Assembly (NCBI GenBank): GCA_021397835.1
Contig: JAJFZO010000191.1
Coordinates: forward strand, 6,577,001 to 6,641,000
From: Moringa oleifera
Lineage: Eukaryota > Streptophyta > Magnoliopsida > Brassicales > Moringaceae
Direction of reading: 5' to 3'
DNA: 64,000 nt
Shown piece by piece: positions 13,301 to 26,400 of the stretch (its first letter is position 1; each line of letters starts with the position of its first letter). A model generated the notes under the pieces. That model was not told the DNA's origin. It did no database searches and saw only the letters and a list, made by a program, of their open reading frames with translations. A program made the position numbers and the translations under genes.

Positions 13301-13537
13301 TGAAAATAATGTTAAAAGAAAAACATTTCTACATATTTTCCTAAAGGATGATCTCCTCCTTCTTTCTTGAGATGGACTTCCTAAGATTTGTTCTACCAGA
13401 TGGTTTTTATTTTTTTTTTCTAGGTAGACCATCACTTCTATATTTAAAGTTTTCCTTTCTAATTACTATTAATCTCTCTGTATCACCTTTTTTGGGCTCT
13501 TTGGAGATGTTAAATTTCTCTACGTCATTGGTTATTT

Positions 13538-13750
13538 CTAATTATTTATTTTCACCTTATCAATGCTAACACTAGGTTGTTTACCAAAGGTCACTTGAAT
13601 TGTTTCTTCTACAATCAAAATGCTCTTGTAATACACCTTATATGCCTTATTAATGGTGGAGTATTCTAGAAAAGTACATATATTAGTTTTAGAGTCAAAC
13701 TTTCCTAATCCATCTTTGTCATTAAGGATAAAGCACTTGCATTCAAACAC
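13538..13750 (-). pseudogene. Copia integrase C-terminal segment
   Basis: A 70-codon open stretch on the minus strand reads CKCFILNDKDGLGKFDSK and FLEYSTINKAYKVY. This matches the segment after the integrase catalytic core in copia polyproteins, usually of the form GCKCFILN...FLGYS..SKAYRVY. It is the best preserved coding part of the element and fixes its orientation. The downstream continuation towards reverse transcriptase is full of stops. Confidence 0.8.
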
Positions 13751-15419
13751 TCTAAAGTAAATAATGTGGGAAAATCTACCTTTCTATAGCTCATATTCTT
13801 TATCTTACATCTAACTAGAATCTTATTCATTACAAAACAAGCGGTGTTCACTGCTTTCACCTAAAAATATTTAAATAAGTCATTTTCATTAATTATGAGT
13901 TTAACCATTTCTGAAATATATCTATGTTTTCTTTTTACAACCCTATTTTGTAGGGGTATCATAAGAGCGAAGAAGTTATGCTTATAACCTCTTTAATCAT
14001 AATGTGTTTGAAATTCTTCATAACCAAACTCTTCACTAAGGTCACTTCTAACACTCACTATGGTACATTCATTTTTATTTTCTACCTTTTTGAAGAACTT
14101 GACAAAAGCCTCCAAAGCATCATTCTAGTGTTTTAAATAGTACTCAAGTGAATTTAGAGTAGTCATCAATTATTATAATAGTATAGAATTTTTTTCAATA
14201 CTTTATGTCGTAGTGGCTGATTATATATATGTGTTTCTTAGGCTTAAAGGAACTTTTAACTTATTTCTTAGTTAACAAGCCCTACACACTTTATATTTTT
14301 TGAATTAAAGTTTAGGAAAGCCACTAACTAAATCACTCTTAGATATCCTTAAGATTGAATTCACACTAGCATTATCCAATCTTTTATGCCAAAGTCAACC
14401 ATAGTTACTAGTGACAAGATATTTTTCATCTTTAACTATGATCTATTAATGTTTATCGTGTACATATTTGCACATCTTTCTCTTACATATAAATGCTTTT
14501 GGCTTTCAATATCTTTTATAATGCATCTATCTTTTGCAAATACCACTTTATATCTTTTATCACATAATTAACTAATACTAAGTAAATCATGTTTTAATCC
14601 ATTCATAAGCAATACATTTTCAATTAGGATAAACTAAGAATTACTTATATTGTTGATTTCAGTAATTTTACCTTTGGCATTAAACCCAATGGTGATGTCT
14701 CCTTTTTTCTTCCGAGTAAGTGAGGAGAACTTTGATGCATCTCTTGTCATATGCCTTAAGCATCCACTGTTAAGGTATCATTTGTCTTTGACTTTGTCCT
14801 TTACCTATCAAATAAAAAATCAAATATTATTCTTTCATACCCATCTTTTATAGGTCCTTAAGAGTTAGTATTCGTGCCTTTCGACACCACTTAAATTTAA
14901 AATTTTCTTTTAATCAACATTTGATATTATATGTATTACCTTACAATAATATGTTTACCTAGATGGTTATTGTGAAGATTCTTTAACAAAATAGTTTTTA
15001 TAATATTTCTAAAACTTAAAAGGCCCATAATTAAAATCACTCTTATCGAAACTATAACATTGGCTACTTATAAGCATGTTTAAGCTTTTTTATCCTTTAT
15101 AGAATTTTTCTAACAATGGCTTGTAACTATCTAACTCATTTCTTAACTTGGCATGAGCATCATCTATAGCTTTTTTCTCATTCTATTTTGATCTTTCCTT
15201 TTCTAACTCAAGATATAATCTTTCATTTTCTTCTTTTAGTTTCTTATGATCATTCTTGAGACTTGTGAATTTCTTTTTGAGTGATTTGTGTCTATGAGTT
15301 TGTTTTTTCATTAATTCATATAAATCTTCAAACGCATTTAGTAATTTATTTTAAGGTAAATTTGCACCAAGAATGGAGTTACTTACCATACTTTTTTTTT
15401 TCATGTACCATAAAACATA

Positions 15420-15600
15420 TGTTGGTAATTTCCTACTCACTTTCACCATCCATGGAAATCTCTTTGCTATCATCCCATGTTACTTTGGATGCCTTCTTTT
15501 CATGTTTAGTCTTATTCAATAATGGGCAATCCACTTGGATGTGACATGATTTTTCGTATTCATAGCATGTGATAAATTCCTTCTTGGCTTCATTCCTTGA
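15420..15600 (-). pseudogene. Copia gag zinc-knuckle remnant
   Basis: The minus strand encodes a CxxC-like start, then CHIQVDCPLLNKTKHEKK and a serine/acidic tail ending near SKEISMDGESE. This is the nucleocapsid knuckle and following segment seen in copia gag proteins; the knuckle glycine is changed to Cys. The reading frame is broken on either side. Confidence 0.7.
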
Positions 15601-16510
15601 TCCACTTCCTCTCCTTGCGTCTCCTCCTCCATTCTTAAAATTTTTCTTCTCTTTTAAGAACTTCTTGAACCTTCTAATGATGAGGGTTATGTCATCCTCA
15701 TCACTTCCTTTATAACTAAAGGCTATCTCCTCGTTGATAGATTACTTGAGTGCAATCATCTTCTTCTTTTCTTTTCACTTCTTGTTCTTCCCTTCTATTC
15801 ATCACAATCTTATAGGTTAAGAGTGATCCCATGAGTTCTTCAAGGGATAGTTTGTTTAGGTCCTTTACTTCTTGGATTACAATTATCTTAGGCTCCTAAC
15901 TGAGAAAAAGAGACTAAGTACCTTTATCACCATTTCAACATTTGGATAAGTGCGACCATCATTCTTTAAAGAGCTAATGATATTATTGAATGTAATGAAA
16001 ATTTAAAAATTGCCTCTTTTAGTTTCATTTTAAACTATTCATAGCTATGAACTAGTATGCTAATCTTTAACTCCTTGACTTGACTAATTTCTTCATAAGT
16101 AACCTTTAGTGTGTATCAAATTTCTTATGTACTCTAATATGTACGCACCATGTTAAACTCTTCTCTATCAAGAACATAAGACAAAATGTTAATTACTCTT
16201 TGATTTATCACATCTTTTCTTTTATATTCTTCATTGTATACATTTTTTTCTTTTTCACTTTTATTCCATTTACTATTTTTATTGGTATGTATGATCCATT
16301 TTGAACCAACTTTTATAGATCAAAGTCAATAGATCTAAAATACACCTTCATTTTAGTTTTCTGTTAACTATAATTATTTCCATCAAATTACAAAGACCTA
16401 GAAATGGAGAGTCTTTTTACTCCATTACTTCTCATGATTGGCATCACTAATCTTTAGCTCTAAACACTTAACGTTTAATCAAATCTAAACACCTTAGCTC
16501 TGATACCACT

Positions 16511-17741
16511 TGTTGGTCCTAGATAGGTGACCCAAAAGGGAAGATGAATTGGGTATTTAAAATTTTCTTGCTTGTATAGCAAGTTTTTAGGTTTGTTTGC
16601 TTGAATTTAGTAATTACATAAGATAGTTTATAATTAATATGCGTAATATGAAAATAAAGAAAGAAAGAGAGAGTAAAAAGAGCAAACACAATATTCATGT
16701 GGTTCAGTCAACTCTTGCTTATGTCACGACTTTAAGCCATGCTTAAGGATTTCTTTATTTCTTTGAACAATGCCTTAGTTTAACTCCAATCAAATTTTTT
16801 TCAATTTTGGTGAATGTCTTCACCAACTATCCTAATCCTTCAAAAGTGATACAGAAAATAAAACTCTCTTTTAGAGTACATGAGCACAATGAAGCTTTAG
16901 ATCATACAAGAAATGCTCAAGAATAAAAGTTTTGATACTTGAGAAAATGAAGAACTCTAAATCTTAAGAGAGAAATTATATAAATTGTTTTGCTTTTAAA
17001 AAAGTTTTCTCCATATATTTTCCAAGGCCTTTTTATACCTGTACTTTAAAATATAATCGCTAATACATCTTAGGTCATTTGAAATTCAAAAATTTCGTTA
17101 GAGTGATGGTATCAGGTAATTGAGTAGTGGTACAGATCAACTGATCATTAAACATAAAAATTCAAATTGGTCTCGTTTGGAAACCAGCCGATTGGGCGGT
17201 GGCATTTGCCATGATAGTGAGTTGGTCGATGACAATAGTTATTAAGCGGTATCATCTGCCAAAGCAGTAGCTTGAATGATGACATCAACCTTTAAGCAAT
17301 CTTATCTCCCAAAGTAATAGCTTGTGCAGTGGTACCAACCATTGGGCGATGATACCAACCAAGGTAAGTCCTCGACTTTCCTTACTTGGTTCAAGTGTTT
17401 CAAATTTTTCTTACAAGTTCAGACTTTTTGATTCTTTGAAAAATATATATATCTCTCATTTTATGAGATTTGAAAAGCTTTTATAAAGACATGATTTTGC
17501 TTAAACTGTTTTTTTCATGCAGGCAAAAAAAAAAGTATATCTTGAGCACATTAAAGAATATGTACATAAGTTCCTAAAATCCTAATTTACTTATTTAACC
17601 TCCAAGTTTCTTTGTTTGTTACATAACTCCAACCATCTTCAACCTAAATTTTATATCTTATTTAAAATATTAGTTTCAAAAATATTTATTATCATTAAAA
17701 TACATCGTTACATTTTTATCATGTGAGATTATGGGCTAACA
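16511..17741 (-). repeat. 5' LTR of the copia element
   Basis: A 1,231 bp LTR bounded on the plus strand by TGTTGGTCC and GGGCTAACA (TG...CA ends). The primer-binding site lies immediately inside at the 16511 end. The segment 17110-17370 holds imperfect repeats of about 50 bp around the words GGTATCATCTGCCAAAG and GATGACATCAACC, which have counterparts in the other LTR near 11470-11700. Confidence 0.85.
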
Positions 17742-18960
17742 AACATGTATAAAGCAATTCAAAAATATGTCCAAGAGTGCCAAGTTTGTCAATGTGTAAA
17801 GTTAAAAACCAGGGTGCCAATAAGTTTATTGCAGCCTATACCCTATCTCTGCCAAGTATGGGATGATATTACTTTCGACTTCATTGAAAAGTTGCCTACC
17901 TCTAGGGCCAAAGATACCATCTTAGGTGTTGTTGACAAGTTAAGTAAATATATCTATTTTATCGCATTAATTCACCCTTCTCCTACTAAATGGTTGTAAA
18001 CACATTTGTGGCAAGAATCATTAGATTACATAAGGAGCTAGATTTATTATGAGTGATAAGGATCCAGTTTTCATCAACCAGCTCTGGAAAGAGTTCTTCA
18101 AACTACCTAATACTAAGCCACACCTCAGTTCTACCTATCACCCTTAAATAAATGATCAAATATAAGCCATATCTCTATTGGGATTTGGAACATATAAAAA
18201 ATGAGGTGCTCTTTTCTCCCTTAAGCTGAGTAGTGGTATAACACCACTTATCATATCTTTATGGGGATGAATCTCTTTCAAACATTACATGGGTGTCTAC
18301 CTCCCTTTATTCTGACATATAAGTCATGTGTTACACTAATTCATGAAGTTGATCAAAGTTTAATCACTCGGCACAAATTGGTTCATTCGCTTACGGCTAA
18401 TTTAGAGGCATCGATCGTCGCATGAAACAAATGACTAATCAAAAGCGTCTGGATGTCACATTTGAGGTAAGTGACATAGTGTTCCTTAAGTTTCACCTTT
18501 ATAGGTTATTATTTATACTATTTAAAAATTTCTATAAAAAAATTTTAAAAAAACTAGTCAACTTAATTCTATGGCCCATATCTTATAGTCCAGAAGATTG
18601 TGACTATTACTTATAAGCTCTAGCTACTTGAAGGATCGTATAAACATCTAGTTTTTCTAATTTCTTTCATTTAAAAAAAAAAGTGAATTAGAGAATCGAC
18701 TACTTCATCACCAATGCTTTCACCCATCTTTAATGATGGTGTTGTTCTTTTAAAACCATAATTCATTTTGGACATCTATTAGGTAAGACAAGGTGATTGC
18801 TTAGACGAGCAAATCTTGATACAATGGAAAAATCTAGTTGTTGAAAATGCTACCTAGGAGCCAACTTATGTGTTATTAGAGAGGTTTCCGTCGATGGACC
18901 TTGAGAACAAAGTCCTACTTGATGGAGGGAGTACCAATAGAAGCCCATGGTGACCATAAA
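17742..18960 (+). pseudogene. Ty3/gypsy chromovirus integrase and chromodomain fragment
   Basis: The fragment starts directly at the copia LTR border. Residues MYKAIQKYVQECQVCQCVK are the second half of the integrase HHCC zinc finger. WDDITFDFIEKLPTS and VDKLSKYIYFIAL carry the first catalytic Asp region, and DPVFINQLWKEFFKL (about 18060-18110) the second Asp region. Downstream, about 18800-18945, the plus strand reads like a chromodomain (LIQWKNL..ENAT*EPTY, FPSMDLENKVLLDGG), with the Trp codon changed to TAG. Many stops and shifts show it is dead. Upstream gag, protease and reverse transcriptase are missing from the window. Confidence 0.85.
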
Positions 18961-19789
18961 GAACCCCTCAACCAAATCCAAAGTATTATGGTTGATAATG
19001 CCCAAGTTAAACCATTCATATGTTACAATTACATGCACTATATGTCACATAAAACTATTGCATGCACTCCATATCACATAAAAAGTTTGCATACATTATA
19101 TATGTTACATGCATAGTGGGAAGAGGCATGCATTACGTTTGTTACATGCATAATGGGAGAAGGTATGCATCACGGGACACATTCAAAGAGAGATGTTTGC
19201 ATATAATTCAGCAAATCTTTATGCATATTTATTATTTCCTTCCATTTTCCACTAATTGTCTGACCATGATAGGCTTCCTTGTTTATGACAACTTAGTATG
19301 TGATTTTTACTTTGTTTCTTAACATGTGGCTTTTACTTTGTTTCTTTGCTATTTTTAAGAGCCAAGGTTATCTAATGAAAAGAGAAAAAAATATTTTTTA
19401 TCTCAACATATGTGGTGCTCTTTTCACCTAAAGAAAACATCTATTTGAGTTTTCATTAAATGGTCACATGTTTGTTACCCCAAAAGACTATATCAAAGTG
19501 ATGATCACAACGCTATGAAAAATTCTTAATTACTGTCTCTAATTCGATCATGAGTTACTTATTACAACACTAGGTTGATTTAATTAGAGGCATGACGTAC
19601 ATAGTAGTTATTTATTTTTATTCATGATTTTTACCTTACCGTCGTCCTTAAGTAGTTCAAACACTAACTCGATTATTAACTTTATGTCAATGTCAAAATG
19701 TTTCATGATCCTAGCCTTCGTCTAGTCTAACATGAAAGTTTTGAATAATACCATCTGCACATAGTATAAATATTGTCAACTTCTGAAAA
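18961..19789. other. Probable gypsy 3' flank or LTR remnant with short repeats
   Basis: The stretch follows the chromodomain remnant and holds two near-identical copies of a roughly 37 bp unit around GTTACATGCATA.TGGGA (19105-19180). A second short direct duplication of TTTTTACTTTGTTTCTT-type sequence lies at 19301-19345. It could be the LTR of the gypsy fragment, but no partner LTR is available for comparison. Confidence 0.4.
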
Positions 19790-20420
19790 AAATAAAAGAA
19801 ATCATCCAAATCAATTAACATATGTGATATGAAAACATGTAATATTTTAACTAAATGGTAAGAATGCAAACACAAAATGGCATGAAATTACACTATTCAA
19901 ATAGTACCAAAACATGATCACAAATTATATGAAATCATTTAACACACATGATTTGAAAGCATAAACAAAAATGATGCGAAAATATAATGTGAAAACGTAA
20001 GATCACAACTTATATGAAATCATGTAACACAAATGATGTGAAAGCATAAACAAAAATAGTGCAAAAATATATTAACAATGGTGTAAAAGCATAAATTAAA
20101 ATGATGCAAAAATATGTATAAATGTAATGCGATAATGTAAAACGAAAATGATGCAACAGCAAAAACTATAATAATGCAAAAGCATAATACGAAAGGTGTG
20201 AGAAAGCATAATGCAAACACATTAACTAAAATGGTGCTAAAGCATCAATGAGAATAGTGCGAAAGCATGCATGCATCAATTAGATCAAAGAAATGATCTA
20301 AATTGGTGTGAAAGCAAGCTGTTAATTGGTATCATAACTTATAAATTAGTGCTAAAGTATGACTAAAACAATATGAGGATTATCAAAATATAGTACAAAA
20401 CCATGATCAGTGAAGTTTGG
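19790..20420 (-). repeat. Degenerate short-repeat block, possible right subterminal repeats
   Basis: Some fifteen imperfect copies of GATGCGAAAATATAATG, GGTGTGAAAGC and GGTGTAAAAGCAT-like words recur here, all reading as the reverse complement of the TTTTTGCACC / CTTTCACACC words at 8281-8640. The pair therefore forms an inverted arrangement around a 12 kb interval that contains the copia and gypsy remnants. Confidence 0.45.
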
Positions 20421-23400
20421 ACAGAAACTAAAGTTCAAATTTTCAAAAACAGTAAAATACACAAGATATCAATATAATCACATAATGCTCAAAATACGTT
20501 AAATATGGACAAAAAAACCTATGTGCAAACCCAAAAAAAAAAAAAACTCATTTTCTTGGTGATCCAAATGTATACAAGCAATTACCACAAACATATTTAA
20601 CGATTGACTGTTTATGCATATTCAAACATCATGGCAACCAAAAATTTCAAAAAATGTAGCCAATTCTTCAAAAACATCACTTTACAAGTTTCTTGAAGAA
20701 ATGCAAAAACAACAATAAAATAAATAGCTCAAACATGCCTTACAATAATGATATTGATGCGCAACTGCTTTTGCTATTAATAATGAAATCAAATGTTGCA
20801 AAAACATCGAAAAAGTAAAATTTTAAAAAAATAAAAAAATAAAAAAATACAACAAAAAAATTCTGGCTACTGCTGTTGGAGTCGATGATTTGGTTACTTA
20901 TTTTCAAATTAATGACATCTTTATAAATTCAATTGCATAAAACAAAAGCAGTTTTGACCAAAAATTAATTAAAAAAAGATTGAAAAAATTTACTTAAAGC
21001 TAGCAATGATTTAGGCTATTTTTATAATTCTAAATATATGGAAAGCTATCTGAAAAAAATTCTATCATATATATACTAATTACATGCACTAATCATCCAT
21101 ATTGCTAAAACTATTGAGCTTACAGTTTCTTAGGCATGGACCATCATTTAAGTGGTAAAGACTTTTTGTATTTATTATCATAGTACCGTCATCTTCAAGT
21201 TTTGTTTGTGATGATGATCATCCGATGCTTTGAGACAATAGGTATCAGAGTGGCGTTCATCATTAAATATTTGTTTTACTTTTTGTTAATCTTGACTGAT
21301 CTATCAGATGACTCAAAGTCATAAACCCGTATTTCGATTTGCTTTCGTTCAACTGTTGTTTTCCACAAAAACATTTATCTGACGTTTCTTTCAAAAGATA
21401 AGTTTTTTTAGCATGTCAATCTGGCAAATGAATGTGGAAGAAAATGACACTGGCACAAGGAGTCCCAATCAAAACCACTAGAGAACCGACGCGTACAAAT
21501 TTGCCCAAGACTGGCTGTTCATGGAAAATTTTCAAATAGTGTAATGAAGTCTCTGCTTTCTTTCAAGTATAGATTAAATTGCAAATCCCGATGATAATTT
21601 AGGGTTTCTTCATCTGGCAGGGTTACTTTAAGCATGTTAATTGATTAATGGAATGTACTGTCCACAAAATCTGTGTTATTTTTTCAGTTTGATAAAAGGT
21701 CACGACACGCTGAAGTGATCATAATGAGTTATGGGCAGTGATGCATATCTTGCCTAGCTCTTTTAAGCATGTTAATCAAAAGTACTGCCCTCAAAATCTA
21801 GTGTTTATTTAAGCAGTTTGATCAGAGTTTCCTAACATGCTAAAGTGATCATGAATCATAGCCAGTGAAAGGGTAGTGATCATTGCATCACCCACTAATC
21901 AGTCTACATTAGCATACACATACATACAAATAAAAAACTATATAATGTACACATAAATTTTGCAGAGTTCGCTCTATATCAAGAATTTCGTTTGCTTTAA
22001 AAGTTTAGTATAGAAGTGGAAACTATCGCAATGATGGATGCATGTGATATCACCGAAGGCGTTGTATTGAAGCATGTTCAGTGTGTTAAGCACATCTGCT
22101 GACTCGCATGCATGTACTTTTGGTACATATTACTTTTCGAGAAAGATCGATAAGTTTTTGATACTCGATAACTCTTGTTTGTGTATGAATCATCATGCAT
22201 GTGCATGTTAATGAGATTACCGATGTAGTAGCTCTGGTACAATTGCAAAATGTGCTTAAGGCCTCATGACAATCAAAGCAAAGAAAGCAATAATAATGTG
22301 CTAGCTAGTGGTAGTGACCCTTTTTGCCTATTTGTTCAGACTCTGATATATGTTTGGGTTCATTTTGATTTAGTGACGAAGAGAGATAATGGAGACTCAC
22401 TTTCGGCATTGGAGGAAAGAAAATGAACAAAATAAGAGCATACGCATATGTGTACTTTGGCACTGAAAGAGACCCATTGATGAGGTGGGGTTTGTGATTA
22501 CATGCAGAAGGCCACTGTCCCACTTTGAGGACACAGTTCATGGAAATCTGGGATGACAATTTTGACTCAGCCGATGGATGCAACTCTCCCTAAATAGACA
22601 AAGAAAAACATTTTGGTTCATCCTTGATGAGGACAGCAATGTCTAGCCAGCCTTATACGGCTTTTCTTTGGAGTTGAATCTGTAGAGTCTGAGTGAAAGT
22701 TGAGAGCTTGAGATTCTATTAGGACCCACCAAGAGATCTTCTTCTTCATTGAGAACTTTACCCATCAGACTATTGAGACCATCCAAACTTGTTGACTCTA
22801 GGGAATACTGATCTTTTTGACATGAAATTAAGATTTGGTCCAATCCCTTAAATATTCTCTAGGTTAATTTCAATATCAAATCTTTGTAGATATCACAGAA
22901 ACCATCAAGCTGCTAAACTGCAGCTCTGAGTGTCCGCTCTTATGTGTTTGATTAACAGAATACTATACATTAATTTCCTAGCTGGCAGGTCTTAGTAGAG
23001 GTGACATAGGTGATGTTTATTATATTGCATGAGTTTATAGTAAATGCCTGCTAGATTATGATTACCTATGAAATCGATGCTCTAGCATGCTAAAGCGTTA
23101 AGTTCATCTTTCTTTCGAGAACCGACATATATTAATAATTAAGCAACATATATAGTGAATTAATAGGAAGCATGAACATGCAACTTAATTAGCTATAGGC
23201 TTTGATTATGGGTGGTGCCAAATCCTGCCTTCTGCAACATTCGATTGATTGTCTATGATACAGGCATGCAAGCCATCAATAGTTGGTTTCAGTTTTCAGG
23301 TTGTGGAGTAATTCCTGCAAATTGATTGACATTTTGACCTTTCAGTGGATGATATGAGTGGACATTTGGAAAATACGGTCCTCCAAGTTACGCAATACAC

Positions 23401-26400
23401 TGGATAACTACTAAGAGAAAAAGGCAGACCTCGTAAACAAATTCAATGAACCTTTTCTCCATGTCCATCATTGGTTTCTTGATGACCTCAAAGGAGAGGA
23501 GGAATATATACAATGAACATTCCTTGTAGTATTTGCACTGTACAGCCAAAAGAATGTGATTCCCATGTTTCTTTTGGCAAGTAATGCACCAAAAATAACC
23601 TTTTTCTTATTATTATCAACACTGTTTTACTTAACTAGCTTAGGAAGAAGGTTAATTGTAATTCTTGGTTTCTATTCTCTCAAAAAGAAATACGGTATTG
23701 AAAATTCGAAATAAAATTCTTATATGACATTGAAGCATCATTAGCTAATTGAGATTAACCAAAAATATACAAAGAGAAGAACATATCGATTATTTAACTG
23801 GTTAATGTTAATTTCGATATTATGACTGATCTGATTTGTTCTATCTTTTAAAAAAAATGTAGATACGAGATAATCGAACAAGATAAATGTAAGCGGATGA
23901 ATAAAATTCGTTATATTTACCTTTTGTTCTTTCCCTTATTAGTGTAATAAATTATAAAAAGAATAATTTTTTTAAAAAAAATCAACAAAAATAAGATCGG
24001 TAAAATCATTACATGATATTTCTATGTTTTTTTAATACTTATTAATTATCTTAATAATTAGATTATTAAATCATAAGTAAGGATTATTAATGTTCTACTA
24101 GTCTTTTGTATAAGAAAACTGCCTACTTTTTTCTTGTCCGCCTTAGCTAGTGGTATAGGCATAATTTTATATTTCTGCATGCTCTTTTTTCTCTACTGTC
24201 ATTGGTCAAATAGGCGGTGTTATTAAAAGCATGTGATTATGGGTTATAATATATTTTGTAAGAAATTAATTTTAATTATTTCTTAAATATAAATTATTTT
24301 TTGTTCATACACAACCCACAACATGTATATACATATATATTCATCTAATAATAATATATTAAAGAGAGTGAGCGAGAGAGAGAATGAGAGAGAAAGATAT
24401 CAATTTATATATAGCAAGGAACCCTATCTCTTTGCTTTTATGACTTGGCAAAATTTGTTTAAGGTGTTGATATGTAATGGGCATACCCTTAAGAATTTAA
24501 CCACTTGCATATAAAGAAACTGGTTCAGTCGGATCTTATAGAGCTATGTTCCATCTTCCCTTTGGTGGCCATAATTCATTTAATTTGATGGACTACACTT
24601 TGAAGAAGAGCCACAAGTATATGTCAATTTGGTATCCGATTAATTATTCTCATAGTTAGCATCACTGCCTACACATTATAACCACAAAAGTTGCTTGATG
24701 TGTAGATGATTAGTGTCCTAAAACTTTTGTCTTCGGACAACACATTAAACTATTCCAAGAATCCTTTGATCTAGATTAATTAATAATCTTTAGAGAAAGG
24801 TGATATACAAAGTATCTACATTTTGTAATATTATAGCTTCATTAATAATGCATACATGTTTTTTTGGGGCGAATTAAGGGAAAGAAAAATTAATTGATGC
24901 TTGATATCTCTCTTTAGAATATGATTTGGTCAGCTATCAATTAAAAGAGATGTGTCAATTGAGGATTCATCGTGAATCCTATAAACACTCTTGAAGCTTT
25001 TTTTAAACATAAATATGATCAGTTATAATTTTTAAGTAGTGCTTTGGTTCGTGATGTCTTATAAAACTTCTTAAGAAGAAATTAACAGTCTGATTTATAG
25101 AATTTTAAAAAAATTTCTATAAGATTAATTTTTTTACAAAACATAGAAAATTAATAATGAAAAACCAAAATCATAGATAACTTAATTTATCATAGAATAG
25201 AAAACCCAAAAAAAAAAAATTGAAAGATTAGAATACCTTATGATATAATCTAGCTATATTATATGAAAATATATACGTACATGTTTGTATAGCCTTAAAA
25301 AAACCTATGCAAAATACCAAGTTTCCCATCTCCTTTTTTTTTTTTCATTTTCATTACAAAAAACACATAATTGGCTGCGATGTACTCTTTTTCAACAATG
25401 TAAAGTTGAAACCTTTAGATCTTGAATTAATGTGTAATTTTTATTTTCTAATTAGAGTTGATATATTTCAATATGGAACAAGATAGCTCAGTGGTTCTTT
25501 AATTATATAAGGATGGGAAACTATACTCAAAAGTAATTACCTTCACAAATTTTGTAAAATATGGAAGGCCTACTGGGTATAGCTTTCTCACTTTTAAATC
25601 AATAAACTTTAAGTGGCTTCACCTCATTGATTAGATTTAATCATAAAAATGTTATCTTTCTCATACTTATTATGTTTAAATATATAGTTCCCACCTCAGC
25701 AAATTTTCAAATATATCGAGTGGATACATGTGGAGTATCATATACAGTTAATCTTGCATTCTAAATTGAATTCAGGGAGTACCAAAGTTAGGCACTGTTT
25801 CATTAAATGGAAAGTTAGGTATTTTAAAGAATTCAAACCCAAATTATAAGTACCAAACGCTATATAAGTGTTGCATTTTGGAAGTTGGCAGTTGTATGGT
25901 GCGCCATCTGTGAAGGTGATTCAAGTGTTTGATAGCCTATCAGAACTAAAAGCTGACTAATTGTTGTATATTACAACTTAATCTTATCTTTAAAAAATTT
26001 AATTATGGAGTTCTTATTATATAAAAAGAAGAAATATGTATATGCAAACCATCTTACAGAATCTTATAAAATAAAAGATTTGCTGTATTACTCATGACGC
26101 TACCTACTTAATTTCTTTGTATAATGCCACTAAATCTAACTGAGTTTTTTGATTGATCATTTTCACAAGATTTTTTTATTTATTAATTATTAGAAGCGAT
26201 AGATAATTAATGTCAAAAGATTTATTTTGTTTCTGCTTTCTACTTAACATAATCATTAACATTCTTACACCAATAATTTATACCTTTTTCGCATTATTTG
26301 TATAATGTAATTAGTTATATAATCAATTCATTCAGAATGTATTGGAAGTTTAGATGTAGTAATTAACTTGAGATCGATATATATAGTACCCTGAAAAAAT

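Larger units (their letters stand above)
10874..17741 (-). mobile_element. Degenerate Ty1/copia LTR retrotransposon
   Basis: Two diverged LTRs bound the element. Read on the minus strand, the order is 5' LTR (17741-16511), primer-binding site with the copia-typical TGGTATCAGAGC complement just inside it (about 16510-16496), gag with a CCHC-type zinc knuckle region (about 15600-15420, CHIQVDCPLLNK), gag-pre-integrase segment (about 14400-14240), integrase core (about 13990-13920, matching the HNF..PRTPQQNGVVERKNR region in degraded form), integrase C terminus (13750-13538, with CKCFILN and FLEYST), then a purine tract (AAGGGGGAAA near 11961-11973) and the 3' LTR. I could not find reverse transcriptase or RNase H, and the remaining space is partly filled by another sequence, so the element is dead. 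Order and primer site fit the copia superfamily. No matching 5 bp target duplication is seen. Confidence 0.85.

Noticed and set aside
10869..17746. 5 bp target duplication for the copia element
   Set aside because: The flanks TTGTA and AACAT do not match, so none is claimed.
25494..25507. tRNA-like A box TAGCTCAGTGGTTC
   Set aside because: No acceptor stem, T arm or B box follows at the right distance.
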